This document shows positions 22,662-34,768 of a stretch of DNA of 44,161 nt, piece by piece (position 1 is the stretch's first letter; every line of letters begins with the position of its first letter). The DNA lies in NCBI RefSeq assembly GCF_000275845.1, contig NW_006766896.1, positions 629,878-674,038 of the forward strand. Direction: 5' to 3'. Origin of the DNA: Dichomitus squalens LYAD-421 SS1. Taxonomy: Eukaryota; Basidiomycota; Agaricomycetes; Polyporales; Polyporaceae. The position numbers were made by a program, and so were the translations under genes. Below the pieces are notes generated by a model. That model was not told the origin of the DNA, did no database searches, and worked only from the letters and a program-made list of their open reading frames with translations.

Positions 22662-24861
22662 TCACGTATACCGGACCTGGTCCACGAAACTCAGCCCCGC
22701 GTCCGCCATCACCGTCTCCGCCATGCCCGGGCTCAGCGGGTCGAGGCACAACCAGCCCTCGGCGCGCTCGACGCGGAAGAACCGCCGCTCGCGATCGTAC
22801 CGTCGGGTGCCCCAGGGCTGCGGCGGCCGCGACATCTCTTGCGCGGAGGCGGGCCCGGGGAGCTCGTCGTGCAGGATCTCGATGAACATGTAGCGGAGGA
22901 GGGGGAGCTGCTCCGCGACGCGCCGCGCGAACGCCTCCGCGCGCGACGTCTGCGCGGGGTCGCCGTGCGGCGCGTGCCCGGGCTGGCCGTCGTCGTCATC
23001 CTCCTGGTCGTCGTCGAGCGGCACGCGGTCGAAGGGGACCGACGTCCTGTCCCAGTGCAGGACGAACGTCGTGAGCGTGTTCGCGAGCGGGATGAGCATC
23101 GCCAGGATATCGCGCTGCCGTCGAACGCGAACGGGTCAGTCTCGAGCGCGCGAAGGGCCGAACGGTACTCACGGTGACGTGCTCCCACCTGCCCGGCTCC
23201 TCGACCCTCAGCACGAGCTCGCTCACGCCCGCCCAGACGGCTTCCCCGACCCCGTCGCCGCCGAAGATCGACTTGAGCCCGTCGCGGCCGGTGTCGCGTT
23301 CCTTGCCCTTCCACTTCGCGCGCCCCTTCGCAGCAGGCGGGCCCTTGGCGGCCGTCTTGTCCTTGCCCCGGACCTGCATCGTGCCCGGGGCCCACCAGCC
23401 GCGGCCGAGGCCGATCGTGACAGTCGTCGGCATGATGTCGGCGAGCAGCGTGCGCACGGCCCAGGCCTCCTCCGCGCCCTCGCTCGGGGGCGTGAGCGAG
23501 CCGACCTCGAAGCGGCGCACGGTGCAGGTGAGGCCGAGGGCGTAGAGCCCGGGGGCGAAGCCGCGCACGGAGAGGAGGGGCGGGAAGGAGCTGTAGACCT
23601 GGCTCGTGCGGTTCGTCTCGCGCGTCGCGTGGATGCACGGCATCGGGGGGCGCATGCGGCGCGGGGTCAGATAGGAGAGGGGGTTTGGGGACGCGGGGCG
23701 ATCGGCGGTGCCTGGGGAGGGAGGAGTGGAGGGAGGCGTGGCGGCGTCCGCGACGGTGGTCGTTTGGGGTGGCGGCGCGCGGAGGCCGCACCCGTCGAAC
23801 GGGGTGTAGACGTAGAGGTCTCTGAGGGCCGGGAACGCGTGCACGAGGGGGATGACGGTCGGGACGCCGGCGAGGCGGAGTGCGAGGGTCCTGACGGCGG
23901 GGTAGCGGATTTTGTCTGCGACGGTGACGATGATGGCGTTGCTGGAGCGCATGGTGCGGAGGGTGAGCATGCTGTTCTCGAGGAGCAAGACGGGATCCGG
24001 AAGGAGGGGGACGACGGCGAGGGCGGGGGTAGGAGGTGGAGGACCTGAAGGATTTGTGAGGGCGGGCGCGAAGTTGGGCGGTCTGTAACGTTTGGCGTAG
24101 GAGGCGCAGATGACGGAGTGTACCCAATCGTCGTCGAAATCGACTTGGGCTTCTTGGAGGGACGCCTTGAGGTCACCGAGGAGGGTGCAACCGCGGGGAC
24201 CGACGCCGTGGATGGCGAGAGAGGTGAGATTGGAGAGCAAAGGGAGGACACGGGAGAGGTCGGGGTCGTGTGCGAGGAGAGCGTCGGTGTGGGTGATTCG
24301 GAGGTGGGTGAGGGTAGGAGAGCAGAGTTGGAGGATTCGGAGGAGAGGGAGAGAAGAAGAGAGTTGGGAGGGATGGAGATCGATTGTGAGTCTGCGGAGG
24401 GGCAAGGAGAGAGCGGGCCTTGGTGCACGGCAGGAGAATGGATAGCCGGGTGAGGAAGTGGTGCCGTTGTCGGGGACGCCGTCGTGGGCGTTGCACTGTT
24501 GAGGATGTTGAGACTCGTTTGAGCCATGGGAGGCGGGGTGGCAGAGTTGACGAGGGCGGTAGGCGGAAGATTTCTGGGCAAAAGCGGCAAAGGCTTGTAT
24601 GGCGCGGGGAGAAGAGAGGGTGAGGGCTTGGGGATTGTCGGGGGCCATGGGGCCTAAGATGGAGGAATGAGGGGGATGAGAGAGAGCGGTGAGGAAGGCG
24701 TTGTCGCTAAGGGACTTTAGAGCGGTACAGGTGCGGGCGAGAACGGCGATGTCGCGGAGAGAGAGGGAGGAAACATAGGGGTGGGATAGGACAAAGACGA
24801 GAGCGTGGACGGCCAAGGAGGAATGTGGAGGGCATGGGGGTAGGGATTGGGCAAGAGACAT
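22662..24861 (-). CDS. F-box-like, leucine-rich hypothetical protein (713 aa)
   Basis: Two exons: 24861-23173 and 23114-22662, with a 58-nt intron in phase 0 (GTGAGT...CAG), giving 713 aa. I chose the ATG at 24861 because the upstream part of the open frame runs into the minisatellite side and has no better ATG. The N-terminus (AVHALVFVLSHPYVSSLSLRDIAVLARTC split over residues about 20-50) resembles the divergent F-box start of many mushroom proteins. Leucine-rich segments follow at about 180-270 (LRRLTIDLHPSQL, LTHLRITH) and about 340-400. A Pro/Thr-rich and a Lys-rich low-complexity segment lie before the final intron. The last 150 residues contain an acidic DDDQEDDDDG loop. It shares a divergent promoter with SYM1. 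F-box identity is tentative. Confidence 0.7.
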
Positions 24862-25598
24862 TGGAGAGATGGAGACGAGCTCAAGAATGAGGCGGAGATG
24901 GACAAGGGTAGTGAGGCCGGCGCAGGAAGCGGGGGCCTGTAGCCTCTGGGACGACGAGCGGAGGACGAGGAAGGCGGAGTGCGGGCTGCGACGATGACGG
25001 CCAAGCTGGAGATTCCGAGCGCCGGTGTTTTCCGTCCGAGTCGCTGTCAACGACGGCGGCGGTTGTCAACGACGGCTGTCAACGACGGCTGTCAACGACG
25101 GCTGTCAACGACGGCTGTCAACGACGGCTGTCAACGACGGCTGTCAACGACGACGCGTCTTCTCTGTAGCTTTCTCGCTCAGAGAGACTCGCTCAGAGAG
25201 AGAGTGTGGTGATAACCATCTCGCTTATACCCAGCGAGCGCTACCGTCCTCGTCCGTCTCCCGTCCCGTTCCGAAAACAATCATAATCACCTCGCGCGCG
25301 ATCCTCGACGGCTTCACGTACCCTACTCGCCCACACTATGTGCCGCAAATTCACCATCGTCAGACCTCGTGGAACTCAAGCCGGAGCGCGGTCCGGACAG
25401 CGCGCGCGGTCCTGTACAGGCGGTGGGGAAGCCTGATTTGCTCAGCCGACGCTCACTCCCCCGCCCAGGGCCGCCCAGGGCTGCCACCCCAACCTCGCCA
25501 GCTCACGAGCTCTCCCCCATCTCCTCTCTCACACTGCTCCACGACTCGCGACGGCGGCCAGTTAACAGAACACGTCCACCCTTGACCACATTCGCCTC
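24862..25598. promoter_or_regulatory. Divergent promoter region with minisatellite
   Basis: This 737-bp interval separates the start codons of the F-box-like gene (-) and SYM1 (+), so it must carry both promoters unless one gene has a distant 5' exon. It contains the 13-bp tandem array described separately. I see no clear TATA box. Confidence 0.45.
25045..25153. repeat. 13-bp minisatellite TGTCAACGACGGC, about 8 copies
   Basis: One perfect unit at 25045-25057, a 6-bp spacer, then six perfect head-to-tail units at 25064-25141 and a partial unit (TGTCAACGACGA) to 25153. The unit length is not a multiple of 3. It lies upstream of both flanking genes' start codons. The perfect copies suggest recent expansion. 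Confidence 0.95.
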
Positions 25599-26589
25599 AT
25601 GTCCCGGTTACTTCACGCGTTCAAGTAAGTCCTTGCTACCCTGCACCCAATCGAGTCGCGCTCACCTGCCCCGCTCAGTGCCTCGCTCATCAAGAGGCCC
25701 ATGGTCACCCAGTGCGCAACCTCCTTCGTCCTCTTCGCCACCGGCGACATCCTCGCCCAGCAGGCCTTTGAGAAAAAGGGCTCCAACCACGACGTCCGTC
25801 TCTCCCTAACCCCTTCCCCAGCCGCCTCTGACCATCCCCTCCTCCGCAGTTCGCCCGATCTGCGCGCGTCGCATTCTACGGCGGTACGTCCTCTTCGCCC
25901 CCCGCCCTCCGTTCCATGCTCACATCCCCGCCCAGGCGCCATCTTCGGCCCCATCCTCACAAAGTGGCTCCAGCTCCTCAACCGCCTCCAGTTCACGTCC
26001 CCCACAAAGGCCGTCGCCTACAAGGTCTACCTCGACCAGTTCGTCTTCACCCCCGGTCCGTTCCTTTCATCCCACGCCATCTATCCACGCTGACGCCCCG
26101 GCTCCACACACACAGGCGTCGTCGCCATGTTCTTCGGCAGCATGACCCTCCTCGAGGGCAAGACCGTCAACGACGCCAAGGTCCGCATCTCCGAGGTCCG
26201 TCCCCCGCGCGTTCTTCTCTCCTCAGCCGTGTGCTGACCCCGCGCGCGCGACCTCGTAGGCTTACGTGCCCACACTCATCCGTAATTGGTACCCGTCCCT
26301 TCTCGTTTCGCTAGCCCAGAACTCATGCTCGCTCTGCGCCGTCCAGGGGCGTCTTCATCCCCACCCAGATCGTCAACTTTGCCCTCGTGCCCACCCACCT
26401 CCGCTTCGTCACCATCGGCGTCGTCTCCCTCTTCTGGAGTCCGTCGTCTTCCGTTCTTGCTCTTGCCCCTCGCTGACAAGGTACGGGCGCCCAGATGCGT
26501 ACCTGAGCTCGGTGAACGCCAAGAAGCAGGCGCAGATCTCCCCCGCCTACACTCCCGAGCACGAGAAGAAGATCGCAGAGGTTGCGTAG
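25599..26589 (+). CDS. SYM1: Sym1/Mpv17/PMP22-family organelle membrane protein (196 aa)
   Basis: Eight exons: 25599-25624, 25679-25793, 25850-25883, 25936-26055, 26116-26195, 26260-26288, 26347-26438 and 26495-26589, totalling 591 nt (196 aa), the usual length of fungal Sym1. Diagnostic segments are RPMVTQCATSFVLFATGDILAQQ, split over residues about 13-35, then FGPILTKWLQLLNR, YKVYLDQFVFTPG, LIRNWGVFIPTQIVNF and VVSLFWNAYLS near the end. The family has four membrane segments. Yeast Sym1 sits in the mitochondrial inner membrane and is needed for growth on ethanol at high temperature; Mpv17 and PMP22 are relatives. Four of the seven introns begin with GTCCGT, an unusual donor. The gene is dense with introns for such a small protein. 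Confidence 0.95.
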
Positions 26590-27715
26590 ATCCTCGTCCG
26601 AGAATAGCACTCGCGAAGACGGCTCACGCGATGCGGGGTGCGGCGCAGGGAGCGAGGTAAAATTTGGCTTATAGCCTTGTATCCAGCGGGCGATCCGCGC
26701 TCTGCCCTGACCGGCGTACAAACTTCTGCTAGATCTAGACTCTGCTTCTTGTGCAGACATACCATGTAAGATACCATTGCGTCGTGCCCAGATAGACTTA
26801 TAAATAGCAGCATAATATGGCGCGATAAACGCTCGTACTTGGAGGGGTTACGAGAGATATATTCACGGTGCAGAATACATGGACACGCCAAACGATCGTG
26901 ACTACGCAGCAATCCAACTGGTTCATCAAGGGCGATCTGGGAGGGACTCGTCAGTTTATCGTGCTCGGATTTGAAACGAGGGAAGAAGAGTAACGATAAT
27001 CAGAATTGCAGAAGTATGGAGTCGTCAAGTGGTCCGTGGACCATTGGACTGTTGAGCTTGAATGTGATAGGTTGTTCATCATGATAACGAGTGCGACGGA
27101 GGGATACCAAGGCGAGCAGCGGAGACTACACACCTGGACGATGGCCCATTCCCGCGAGGGCAGTGCGCGAACGCGCTGCGGATGCCGAAAACGCGCGCAG
27201 ACGGCGTCAGCAGGTGCTAGAAGCACATGGCGGCCGATGGCACCCAGGCATGGCAAGGCTGTATGTTGGATAGCACGAGACGGTTCCAAGGATACCTTCG
27301 ATGGACTGTCGCCAGTGGCCGTGGACGGCGTGCGCCGACCGCCGGATGCGAGCAAGGACGACAATGGGATGGCCGAAGCCGTTGTTCGTCGCGCTTTGCC
27401 AGGGTCGAGCGACGATGCCGTGAACCGCGCAGGCGACGAAGAAGATAGGAAATGTAACGTCAAAAGCGTGCGCTGAGGGAAAAGCGACATGGATGGCGCA
27501 AAGGAGGGACGCAAAAATTATGAGCGACCAAGGTGATGTATGGCTATGTTTGTTGGGAGTGGCGGAAGGGCGTTTGTCAGTCGAGGGATCCAAGTCCTGC
27601 ACTTTGGCGCCCAGATATCTTTCACTCCTCATCCTCCCCCCCTCGCTCGAGTCGCTGGAAAGCTGCGGACGCGACTACCTCGTTTCTTTTTGCCCGCTGT
27701 CCGCTCGTCTATGAT
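26590..27715. other. Intergenic between SYM1 and SET3-like gene
   Basis: About 1.1 kb. The GC-rich part (27120-27490) has a minus-strand open frame from an ATG at 27490 whose start (Ser/Leu/Arg-rich) looks like a mitochondrial presequence. A second minus frame with a hydrophobic stretch overlaps it. Neither has support from splicing or homology, so no gene is called. Confidence 0.4.
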
Positions 27716-30700
27716 ATGCAAAGCGATGCTGACGAGGCTGCACTAGGCTTGCTCGGGCTCACCGGTGCCTTCCCTTCGCCTTCCGCAACCACCACCACCA
27801 TCCCAGCCAAACGAAAGCAGCCTCCTCCATCACCTCACTCTCCCTCCTCTCGCGACGGCCACGACTCTCAAAGCTCAGACACCATCTCCTGCATCTGTGG
27901 CTTCACCTACGACGACGGCTTCTCCATCGGCTGCGACTCCTGCGCTCGCTGGGTCCACGCCGCCTGCTTCAGCATCGTCGAGCACCAAGTCCCCGACGAG
28001 TGGTATTGCTGGGTCTGCGAGCCTCGTCCAGTTGACAGGGACCGTGCCGTCAAGCTTCAGAAAGCACGCCAGCGCCAGGCCGTCGCTCAGGCCAGCGCCA
28101 ACGCCCCAACCAACTCCCGCCGACGTGCCTCCCCCGGTGTCGAACGCAAGACCCGCAAGCCCAGCGCCCTCGCCGCCGCCGATGGTCCTTCTCATGCCAA
28201 CGACAAGGCCGCCCACGGCAACAAGCGCAAGCGACGTGCCTCCACCTCCGTCAACCCCCATCACCACCCGCATCCCCAGGAGGACGAGCACGTCGACATC
28301 GACGAGCCGTGGACCCATTCTTATGTCCCCATCACCAAGGACATCATACCCGGTGACGAAACTCGCGATCGACTTCGGCGCGTCGCCTCGGACTGGCGTG
28401 GGGTCTCTGCGATCAACGCCAACCCGTCGCCCTCCCCGTCCCTCCCCCATACCCCGGGCTGTACCACCCCGGCCCTCCTTACCTCCGACGACCTGCCGTA
28501 CGCCTCCTCCGCCTCTCTATGCCCTCCGCAGATCTCTCTTGCTCACTTGCACGGGGCTGCCTCGGGGACGGCCTGGCCGGGTTTGGTCTCGACCGGGAAC
28601 TCGGTACGTCCGCCGTCATACGCTGTTCATGCGACCCAGCCTATCCAATCCTCCAAGCTCATCGCTCCCTACCCGTCGACGATCATCCCCACGGCCATGT
28701 ACCTCCGCGACCCGCTCAACGCTTACGCCCACCTAGGCATGCCCAAGCCGTACGTCCATCTCTTCGGCCCGCCCTTGGACGTCGCGCTCGATGCGAGGAT
28801 CACCGGAGATCAGTCGAGGTTCGTGAGGAGTGGTTGTAGGCCGAACGCCATTCTCCGGCCCATGTTCTGCGGCCCGCAAGCGAAGAAAGCTGGCAAGGAC
28901 GAACGGGAGGAGGGTGTCACGTTCGGGATCTTCGCGTTGAGAGACTTGAAGGCGAACGAGGAGATCGTACTAGGTTGGGAATGGGACGACGACAACGTCG
29001 TTCACCATCTGCCTGCCCTCATCCAGAGTCCGTTCGCATTCCCGTACGTCGCGTCCTCGTCCGTCTACACCTGTTGCGCGCTCACGCGTCGTCTTCCAGC
29101 CAACATCAATTGCAGCACTTTCGCAAGCAGATGACCTCCATGCTCCACTCTCTCGCTTCGACTTTCACCACCTGCGCCTGCGGTGCGAAGGCTCGCGACT
29201 GTGTCCTCACCCGCATCGCCGAGTTCGTTGAGAACCAGACGCCCCTCACTCCTTCGCCTTCGCCTCCATCCCAGTTCACGAAAGAGAAGGAGAAGCACGC
29301 CGGCAAGTCGCGCAAGGGTGACCGCGCAGAGGACAAGGGCAGCCCTGCTCCCGTCGACCTTGGACCTCTCATTGGCATCGAGCGTGGGTTCCGTACCCGC
29401 GAGCGCATCCCGTCCTCCGGCGGCATGGGTGGCGTCGAGCTCGTTCCTCCCTCGTCGTCTGCAGAGGCAGGCCCTTCTCGGCTTCCCGCGGACGTTTCGT
29501 CTAAATCAAGGAGAGTGTCCTTTCCCGACGATTTGCTCAATTCGCACACGAAGACCAAGAAGGGAAAGAGCAGAAAGGGGAAGGCGCGGGCTGAGGACGA
29601 CGATGTGAGTGATGGCGAGAATGAGCGGGGTAAAGGTGCGATAACATCTTGCGTCTGTCAGATAAGGTTGCTGATCTTGTCCGCGCTCTTGGTCTGTGAC
29701 AGGTCGTCCGCGCGCGCGCCGTCGGTCAGGCATTGAACCCGAGCCCGAGGCGATGGACGTCGACGAACCGCCCCGAGAAGAATGTTTGCCGCCAAAGCTG
29801 CGCAAGGCGTGGATCGCCGCAAAGAGCGCGGAGCGATTGCGGGAGCAGAGGCGCGGCGACGCCATGTCGTCTGCGTCGTCTACTGGAGGCGGGATGGACG
29901 ACGTCAAGGACGAGTCTTACTTTGGTGCGTGATCCGTTCGTCGTGTGCGGAACATGTTTGTGCTGACGCGTCTCTGTTTCACGCCGCAGACTCTCGGGAC
30001 ATGCCACCGCCTCCGGTCCCGCACTTATACGCGCCGCCCGACCTTCCGAGTTCGTATTATCCTCCGCCTATTTCGGCTACGTCTTCGTCTTCGTCTTCCT
30101 CGTCCACCTCTTCGAGACAACGCGCGGCTACCGACGGCGGAACCGCGTCTCCTTCCGTGCCTTTCTCCAAGTTATCGCTGCTTTCGCCTGTCGCTCCTCT
30201 TCCGTCCGATGCTTCGCGACCCAACGCCCCGCCCACACCCTCCACCTCGAAGGCGCCCGAGAAGCCCGCGAAAGCTGACCCGAAAAATCAGGAACGGCCT
30301 TCACAACCCCCAGCGTCTGACGCTGTTCCCGCGAAGCGGACCACCAAGCCTGCGAACGCCAAGGCGGCCAAGGGTAAGGAGAAGGCGAAGGAGCCGGTCG
30401 AGGAGTCCGAGAGTGAGAAGGAGGTGAAGCCCAGGCCAAAGCCCAAATCGAAGGTCTCGAAGGAATCCGCGAAGGACAAGGATAAGGAGCAAGCTATGCG
30501 CCCGTCGACGCCCGCCACGGAGGCCGATGAGCCTGTTCTCCAGCCGTGCCTCCGCCGCGACGGCACTTCCAGTCCCAAGCCGACCAAGAGGGCTGCTCCT
30601 GTGTCGGTCGCGCGAATCCGAGAGAAGGCCAAGGAGAAGGAGAAAGCCAGGTCCGTGTCGGCGGAGGCGTCGACGGCGAGGTCAACAGCTACCGCCTCAC

Positions 30701-32661
30701 CTTCCATACCGCCGACTTCACTGGCGGTTTTGTCCATCCCGACGTCGCCTGCGCCGCCAACGACGACTCCCGTCATCCTGCGGCCGGAGCTTCCTCCTGA
30801 GCCCCCAGACCAGACGTTGTCATCAGCCGGATTCGCTGCCGACGTTGAAGACAAGACTACCGACGCAATGGATGTCGACTATGCGCCCGACTCGTCGCCG
30901 AAGGCACTCCCAATTGTCTCAGCGCCGGCTCCACCAACTCCTCCCGCCGTGTCTTGCAATGCGGTCCCAACGTCTACCGCTCCCTCTCCATCTCCAGTTG
31001 CATCTCCTGTTGTGCCACCATCCATCCTGCTATCTCCTCCGGTGCCTACAGCGCGCAGTCCGTCGCCACCGCCGACGCTTTCCCAACCCTCGGAAGCGCA
31101 CAAGGTGTCCCGTCCGGAGTCGGAATCCGAACCCGTAGCGGCCGAGCCCGCAGTGCCCGTACAAGATGTCATGGAGGTTGACGACCATGAAGCCGATATC
31201 CGCCAGTCATCTCCCGCTGTCCAGCCTGCGGTAGATACGGCATCCGTTTGCGTGGTCGGTCCCTCGGAGTCGGAAGCTATGTCGGAGATCGTCGTCGACC
31301 GTCCACCAGCTCCTCCATCCGAGCCGCTAGCTGAGCTAGCGCGCGAATGTGAGCCCGAGCAGCCCAAGGAACCTCCTCCCACGAAGGTCAAGCTTTCGCT
31401 CAAGGACTTTGCGCTGCGCAAGAAGAAACAGCGCGAGGAACAGAAGGAGCGAGAGAAGGAGGAGCAGGAGAAAGTCGCTACGGAGTCGCCTCGCATCCCG
31501 ATGACTCGCCCAGATCCAGACTCGGAGTCCCCTGCAGCTGCTGCAGCACCAGAATCGAACGTCTCTGGCTCAGACGCGAGCATGAAGGCGCGTACAGACG
31601 ATGAACATGCAGACGTGAAGACGACGGAGCAAGTGAAGGTTCCTGAGGTCGAGCTCGCGGAGAATGAGAGGTCGCTACAGGAACCGCTGAGCAGGGACGG
31701 TCTCAAACATGTGAACGGCACAACATCTGACTCCATGGGCGTGGACATGGATCGATCAGGCGAGGAGCGCCGCCCGCTGTCTCCTGTTGCCCAAGACGTG
31801 AAGTCGGATGCCTTGCCCAACGGTCACACGACGCAAGCTTCATCTCGGCGGTCGCCGACACCCGAGCGGTATCTCAATGGTCACAAGAGGGCCAGCTCAC
31901 CTATCAGTGATGGGAGGCGTCGCTCTCCCAGCGAGGACTTGGATTGGAGACGTCGCAGTGCGGGTCGCCGTACACCGAGCGAAGAGTTCGAAGATCGTCG
32001 TGACCATCGGAGGACAGATTCTCTCCAGGCTAAAGTCGAGTTGCTCGATAACCATATACTGAACGGCTTCGCTGCGCCCGCGCGCGACCTTTCCCCTGTC
32101 GATTCCTATCTGGTCCAGGACAGCGACCATCAGCACACTGTGAGCCCCGGCACTCCTCCCCGTACAACCTCTCCCAAGCTGTCGTACTCGCCTCCCCGGA
32201 ATCCCCTTTCTCGTCCGCCTCAGACTCAACCGCCGTCCCAGGAAGACGGTGAGATCTTCAGCCCTCCCCCGCCCAAGGCTCCACCGCTTGCCCCCCGTTC
32301 GCACACGCCACCAACACATCCGCGCTCGTTCTATACTGCACGCGGGGACACCTCGCCGACGCGCCGGTCCCCGCCACTCTCTGCACGTCGGCCTCTACAT
32401 CCCACGCAGTACCCTCGTAACTCAGGCCCACCCCGTCTCGCCCCGAGTGCCCCTCGAGCGTTGCGAGAGAGCGGGGCCTATCCACCTTTGTCTATGTATG
32501 CCGGGCAGAACGCGCCCTACTTCGCACCTCGGGGTCCGTCTGCAGATCGTGATCGTGAACGAGACCGGGCGCGAGATTGGGGACGAGATAGGGGCGACAG
32601 TGACAGATCATGGATCCCGGGGCCGTCGAGAGGTCGAGGTCGAGGGACGTGGGGTAGGTAG
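27716..32661 (+). CDS. SET3: PHD finger/SET domain protein, Set3-like (about 1,583 aa)
   Basis: Four exons: 27716-29043, 29100-29629, 29703-29924 and 29990-32661, giving 1,583 aa. The donor of intron 2 could also be at 29637, adding a few codons out of the same phase. A C4HC3 PHD finger lies at residues about 59-101 (CICG, CDSC, HAAC, CWVC). The SET domain spans about 310-425, with FVRSGCRPNA matching the RFxxxxCxPN motif and VTFGIFALRDLKANEEI with LGWEW as the C-terminal motif. The rest is disordered, rich in Pro, Ser, Lys and Glu, with RPRARRR like an AT-hook (exon 3), a KKKQREEQKEREKEE coiled segment and an Arg/Gly/Asp-rich end. In yeast, Set3 anchors the Set3C deacetylase complex through its PHD finger binding methylated H3K4. 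The order PHD then SET supports this name over other SET proteins. Confidence 0.87.
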
Positions 32662-33040
32662 GGTTAGCAGATGTATTCATCAATATGAAGGGCAGCATTC
32701 GCAATGTGCGATGTCTTTTTTGTAATGTAGCATACGAAGTTGCGCTTACAGTACGGACTGTGTTTTTGTCTACGTTTTACTTTGTGCTTCGGTCTATCCC
32801 CCTCTTACACTGCTCTGAATGCGTTTGACTCCTCATGTTCAGTTCGTGCTGCGTTGTCCGACCATTGTTTCGCTGTTCTCGTGTTTATTGAGTATGGTAT
32901 TGCAGAGCAGTCTCCCATGAGTCGTAGATAATTCATCGTCTGTAGTCCACAACTTGTAACTCAAGCTACGTACTAATATAATATACGCCGCCTGTATCCT
33001 GAGCCGCAGCCATATGACATGATAATCGGGCGATTGAACG
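32662..33040. other. SET3 3' flank
   Basis: Intergenic, with no gene seen. It holds the SET3-like 3' UTR and the left edge of the segmental duplication, which begins about 33041. Confidence 0.5.
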
Positions 33041-33084
33041 AGGCTCCTAGTCTTGATCAAACGCCACCGTTGTCCTCCCTGACT

Positions 33085-33258
33085 ATGGCTCATGCAACTT
33101 TCCCCGGGGAGTCCTCGGATTCTTCTCCCTACCCTCCGCGTTCAGAACGTTACCCAGACTCCCTATCCTCCCCTGACTTCGAATCCTTTTTCGCTCCCAC
33201 TGATTCAGAGCTTGATGTTCGCCGTGATATCGCACTCCTTTCTGGACTATGTCAATAA
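33085..33258 (+). pseudogene. 5' fragment of OTT_1508-like deaminase gene
   Basis: The ATG at 33085 opens a frame whose first 53 or so codons match the start of the intact gene at 39184: MAHATFPGE against MAHTTSPSH, then a Ser/Pro-rich stretch, SSPDFESFF and SELDVRRDIALLS. The homology then jumps to DNA lying 44 bp beyond the stop of the intact gene, and the frame ends at 33256-33258 after four unrelated residues. Everything with the deaminase motifs is missing. It may still be transcribed as a 57-residue peptide, but I see no sign of function. Confidence 0.85.
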
Positions 33259-33523
33259 TACATGTCATCCTGCATCCATCGGGCACCATAACACGTCACC
33301 TTGCTGCACAACCATGTAAAGGAGCTGCTTATGACTCAAGCTTTGACAGGCATCAACGAAGAGCATATACCAGGCTCGCTAATCAATCAAGATACAGCTA
33401 TGAAGTGGATATACATAAATTACAGCCATCGCCATCCGAGCAGTATAACGCCAACACCCACAGCATCGCCCACCTGCAGTCTAAACCCGAGACGCCAATC
33501 CACTAATTGACCATCTCGAACAC

Positions 33524-34768
33524 TCAGCGGACAAGCTTAAAGTACAGAATGACGAGTATAAGGAGGACGAGGATGAGGATGATGGCGGCGGTTACGACGC
33601 GCTGCTGGTACATTCTATATGCATATGCGCGCGAGACGCAGCCGCCGCACAAGCGAAACATTCAAGCGTAGCGTCAGCGTTAGATCCATCTAAACGACAC
33701 GGGTGAACCTGGCAGCGGGGCCACCGGGTGAGAGGAGTACGTACCGTCGGATCATCTTCTTGAGCGTGCCAGACGCGCGATCAATAGATGTATCTGCCCG
33801 TTGGAGCTTTACACGCGATGCGACCGCGGGATGGGTCGGTTAGCCGAAGCCATGGTACAACTAATGAGAAAAACGGATACACACCGTATCGCGCGCGTTC
33901 TGAATCTGCTCCCTCTGCCCACGCAAACTCCTGAGGATGTCCGCGCCCTGCTCCTCCGTCTCGAGAGCGATCCTCTGGCTCTCCAACAGCCGCCTGCTCC
34001 CGTCCTCCAGCAGTTCGGCCCCTGCAAGTAGCCGTGTGCGATCACTCGTCGCGCCGTACGGCTCGTCCGACGTGGGCGTGCCGGGCAAGCCGGGACGGGC
34101 GAGAAGTTCAGCACGGGAGAGTTGGGCATGAAAGTCCTTAGAGAGTTTCTTGTAGCGAGTGAGGTCGGCTTTGGAGGCCTTGATGCGGGATTGGTAAGAG
34201 GGCCGGAGGGATTGGGGGATGCCTTGGATTTCTATTTCCATTTGGGAGACCTGGACAAGGAACGCGTCAGTGAATTCATATGGTAGCCATGATGGCCACA
34301 TCCAGTAGACAGAGCGAATATCTGAAGAGGGGAGGGTGAGAAGAATGGAAACGGGCGGCGTCGAACCGAGGATAACGCGTGCATAAGGTGTACCATTCAG
34401 CGCAAAGCGGCGTACAGATACGAATGACCAGACTTGTAAAACATCCTACATACGTCGGTTCGCATCTTTTCGACACGGCCGACAGCAGAAGTCTCCTTAT
34501 TTCTTCATGGCCCCCTTGGGCGGAGCAGGCCCAGCACTCTTTCCTTTCCTCACTCCAGGCGGCGAACAACAACGCAGAGCCAGTATGGAGCACGTACCAT
34601 CTCGTCGGCCTCGTCTAGCTCCATCTCGACTCTGCGAAGGGCAGCCTTGCGCTGCTCGCCCTGGCCAACATCCTTAGCATCACCCTCGAGCTTGTCACGG
34701 ATGCTGTGGATGATCTGCTTGAAGTCAGACTCGTATGAGTCAAAAAGGGCGGTGGGGGAGTTGTCCAT
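33524..34768 (-). CDS. VTI1: Vti1, Qb-SNARE (229 aa)
   Basis: Four exons: 34768-34598, 34250-33885, 33806-33745 and 33614-33524, totalling 690 nt (229 aa). Vti1 is a Qb-SNARE acting in Golgi-endosome-vacuole membrane fusion. The N-terminal helical domain reads YESDFKQIIHSIRDKL and RRVEMELDEADEM. The SNARE motif includes LRGQREQIQNARDTL (its Gln is the expected zero-layer residue) and SIDRASGTLKKMIRR. A C-terminal membrane anchor of about 20 residues (AAIILILVLLILVILY) is followed by FKLVR. Intron 1 is 347 nt, much longer than the 50-60 nt norm here. The gene is divergent to prefoldin 6, with 260 bp between start codons. It is the functional copy of a duplicated pair; the other (41677-42898) is broken. 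Confidence 0.96.

Noticed and set aside
22733..24127. Very long Arg/Pro-rich frames inside the F-box-like gene, on both strands
   Set aside because: They are GC-rich shadows of the real coding frame; composition is repetitive and lacks domains.
26951..27632. Minus-strand open frames with a presequence-like start and a hydrophobic stretch
   Set aside because: Two overlapping frames compete, only one has an ATG, and neither shows introns or known motifs. GC-rich DNA gives such frames by chance.
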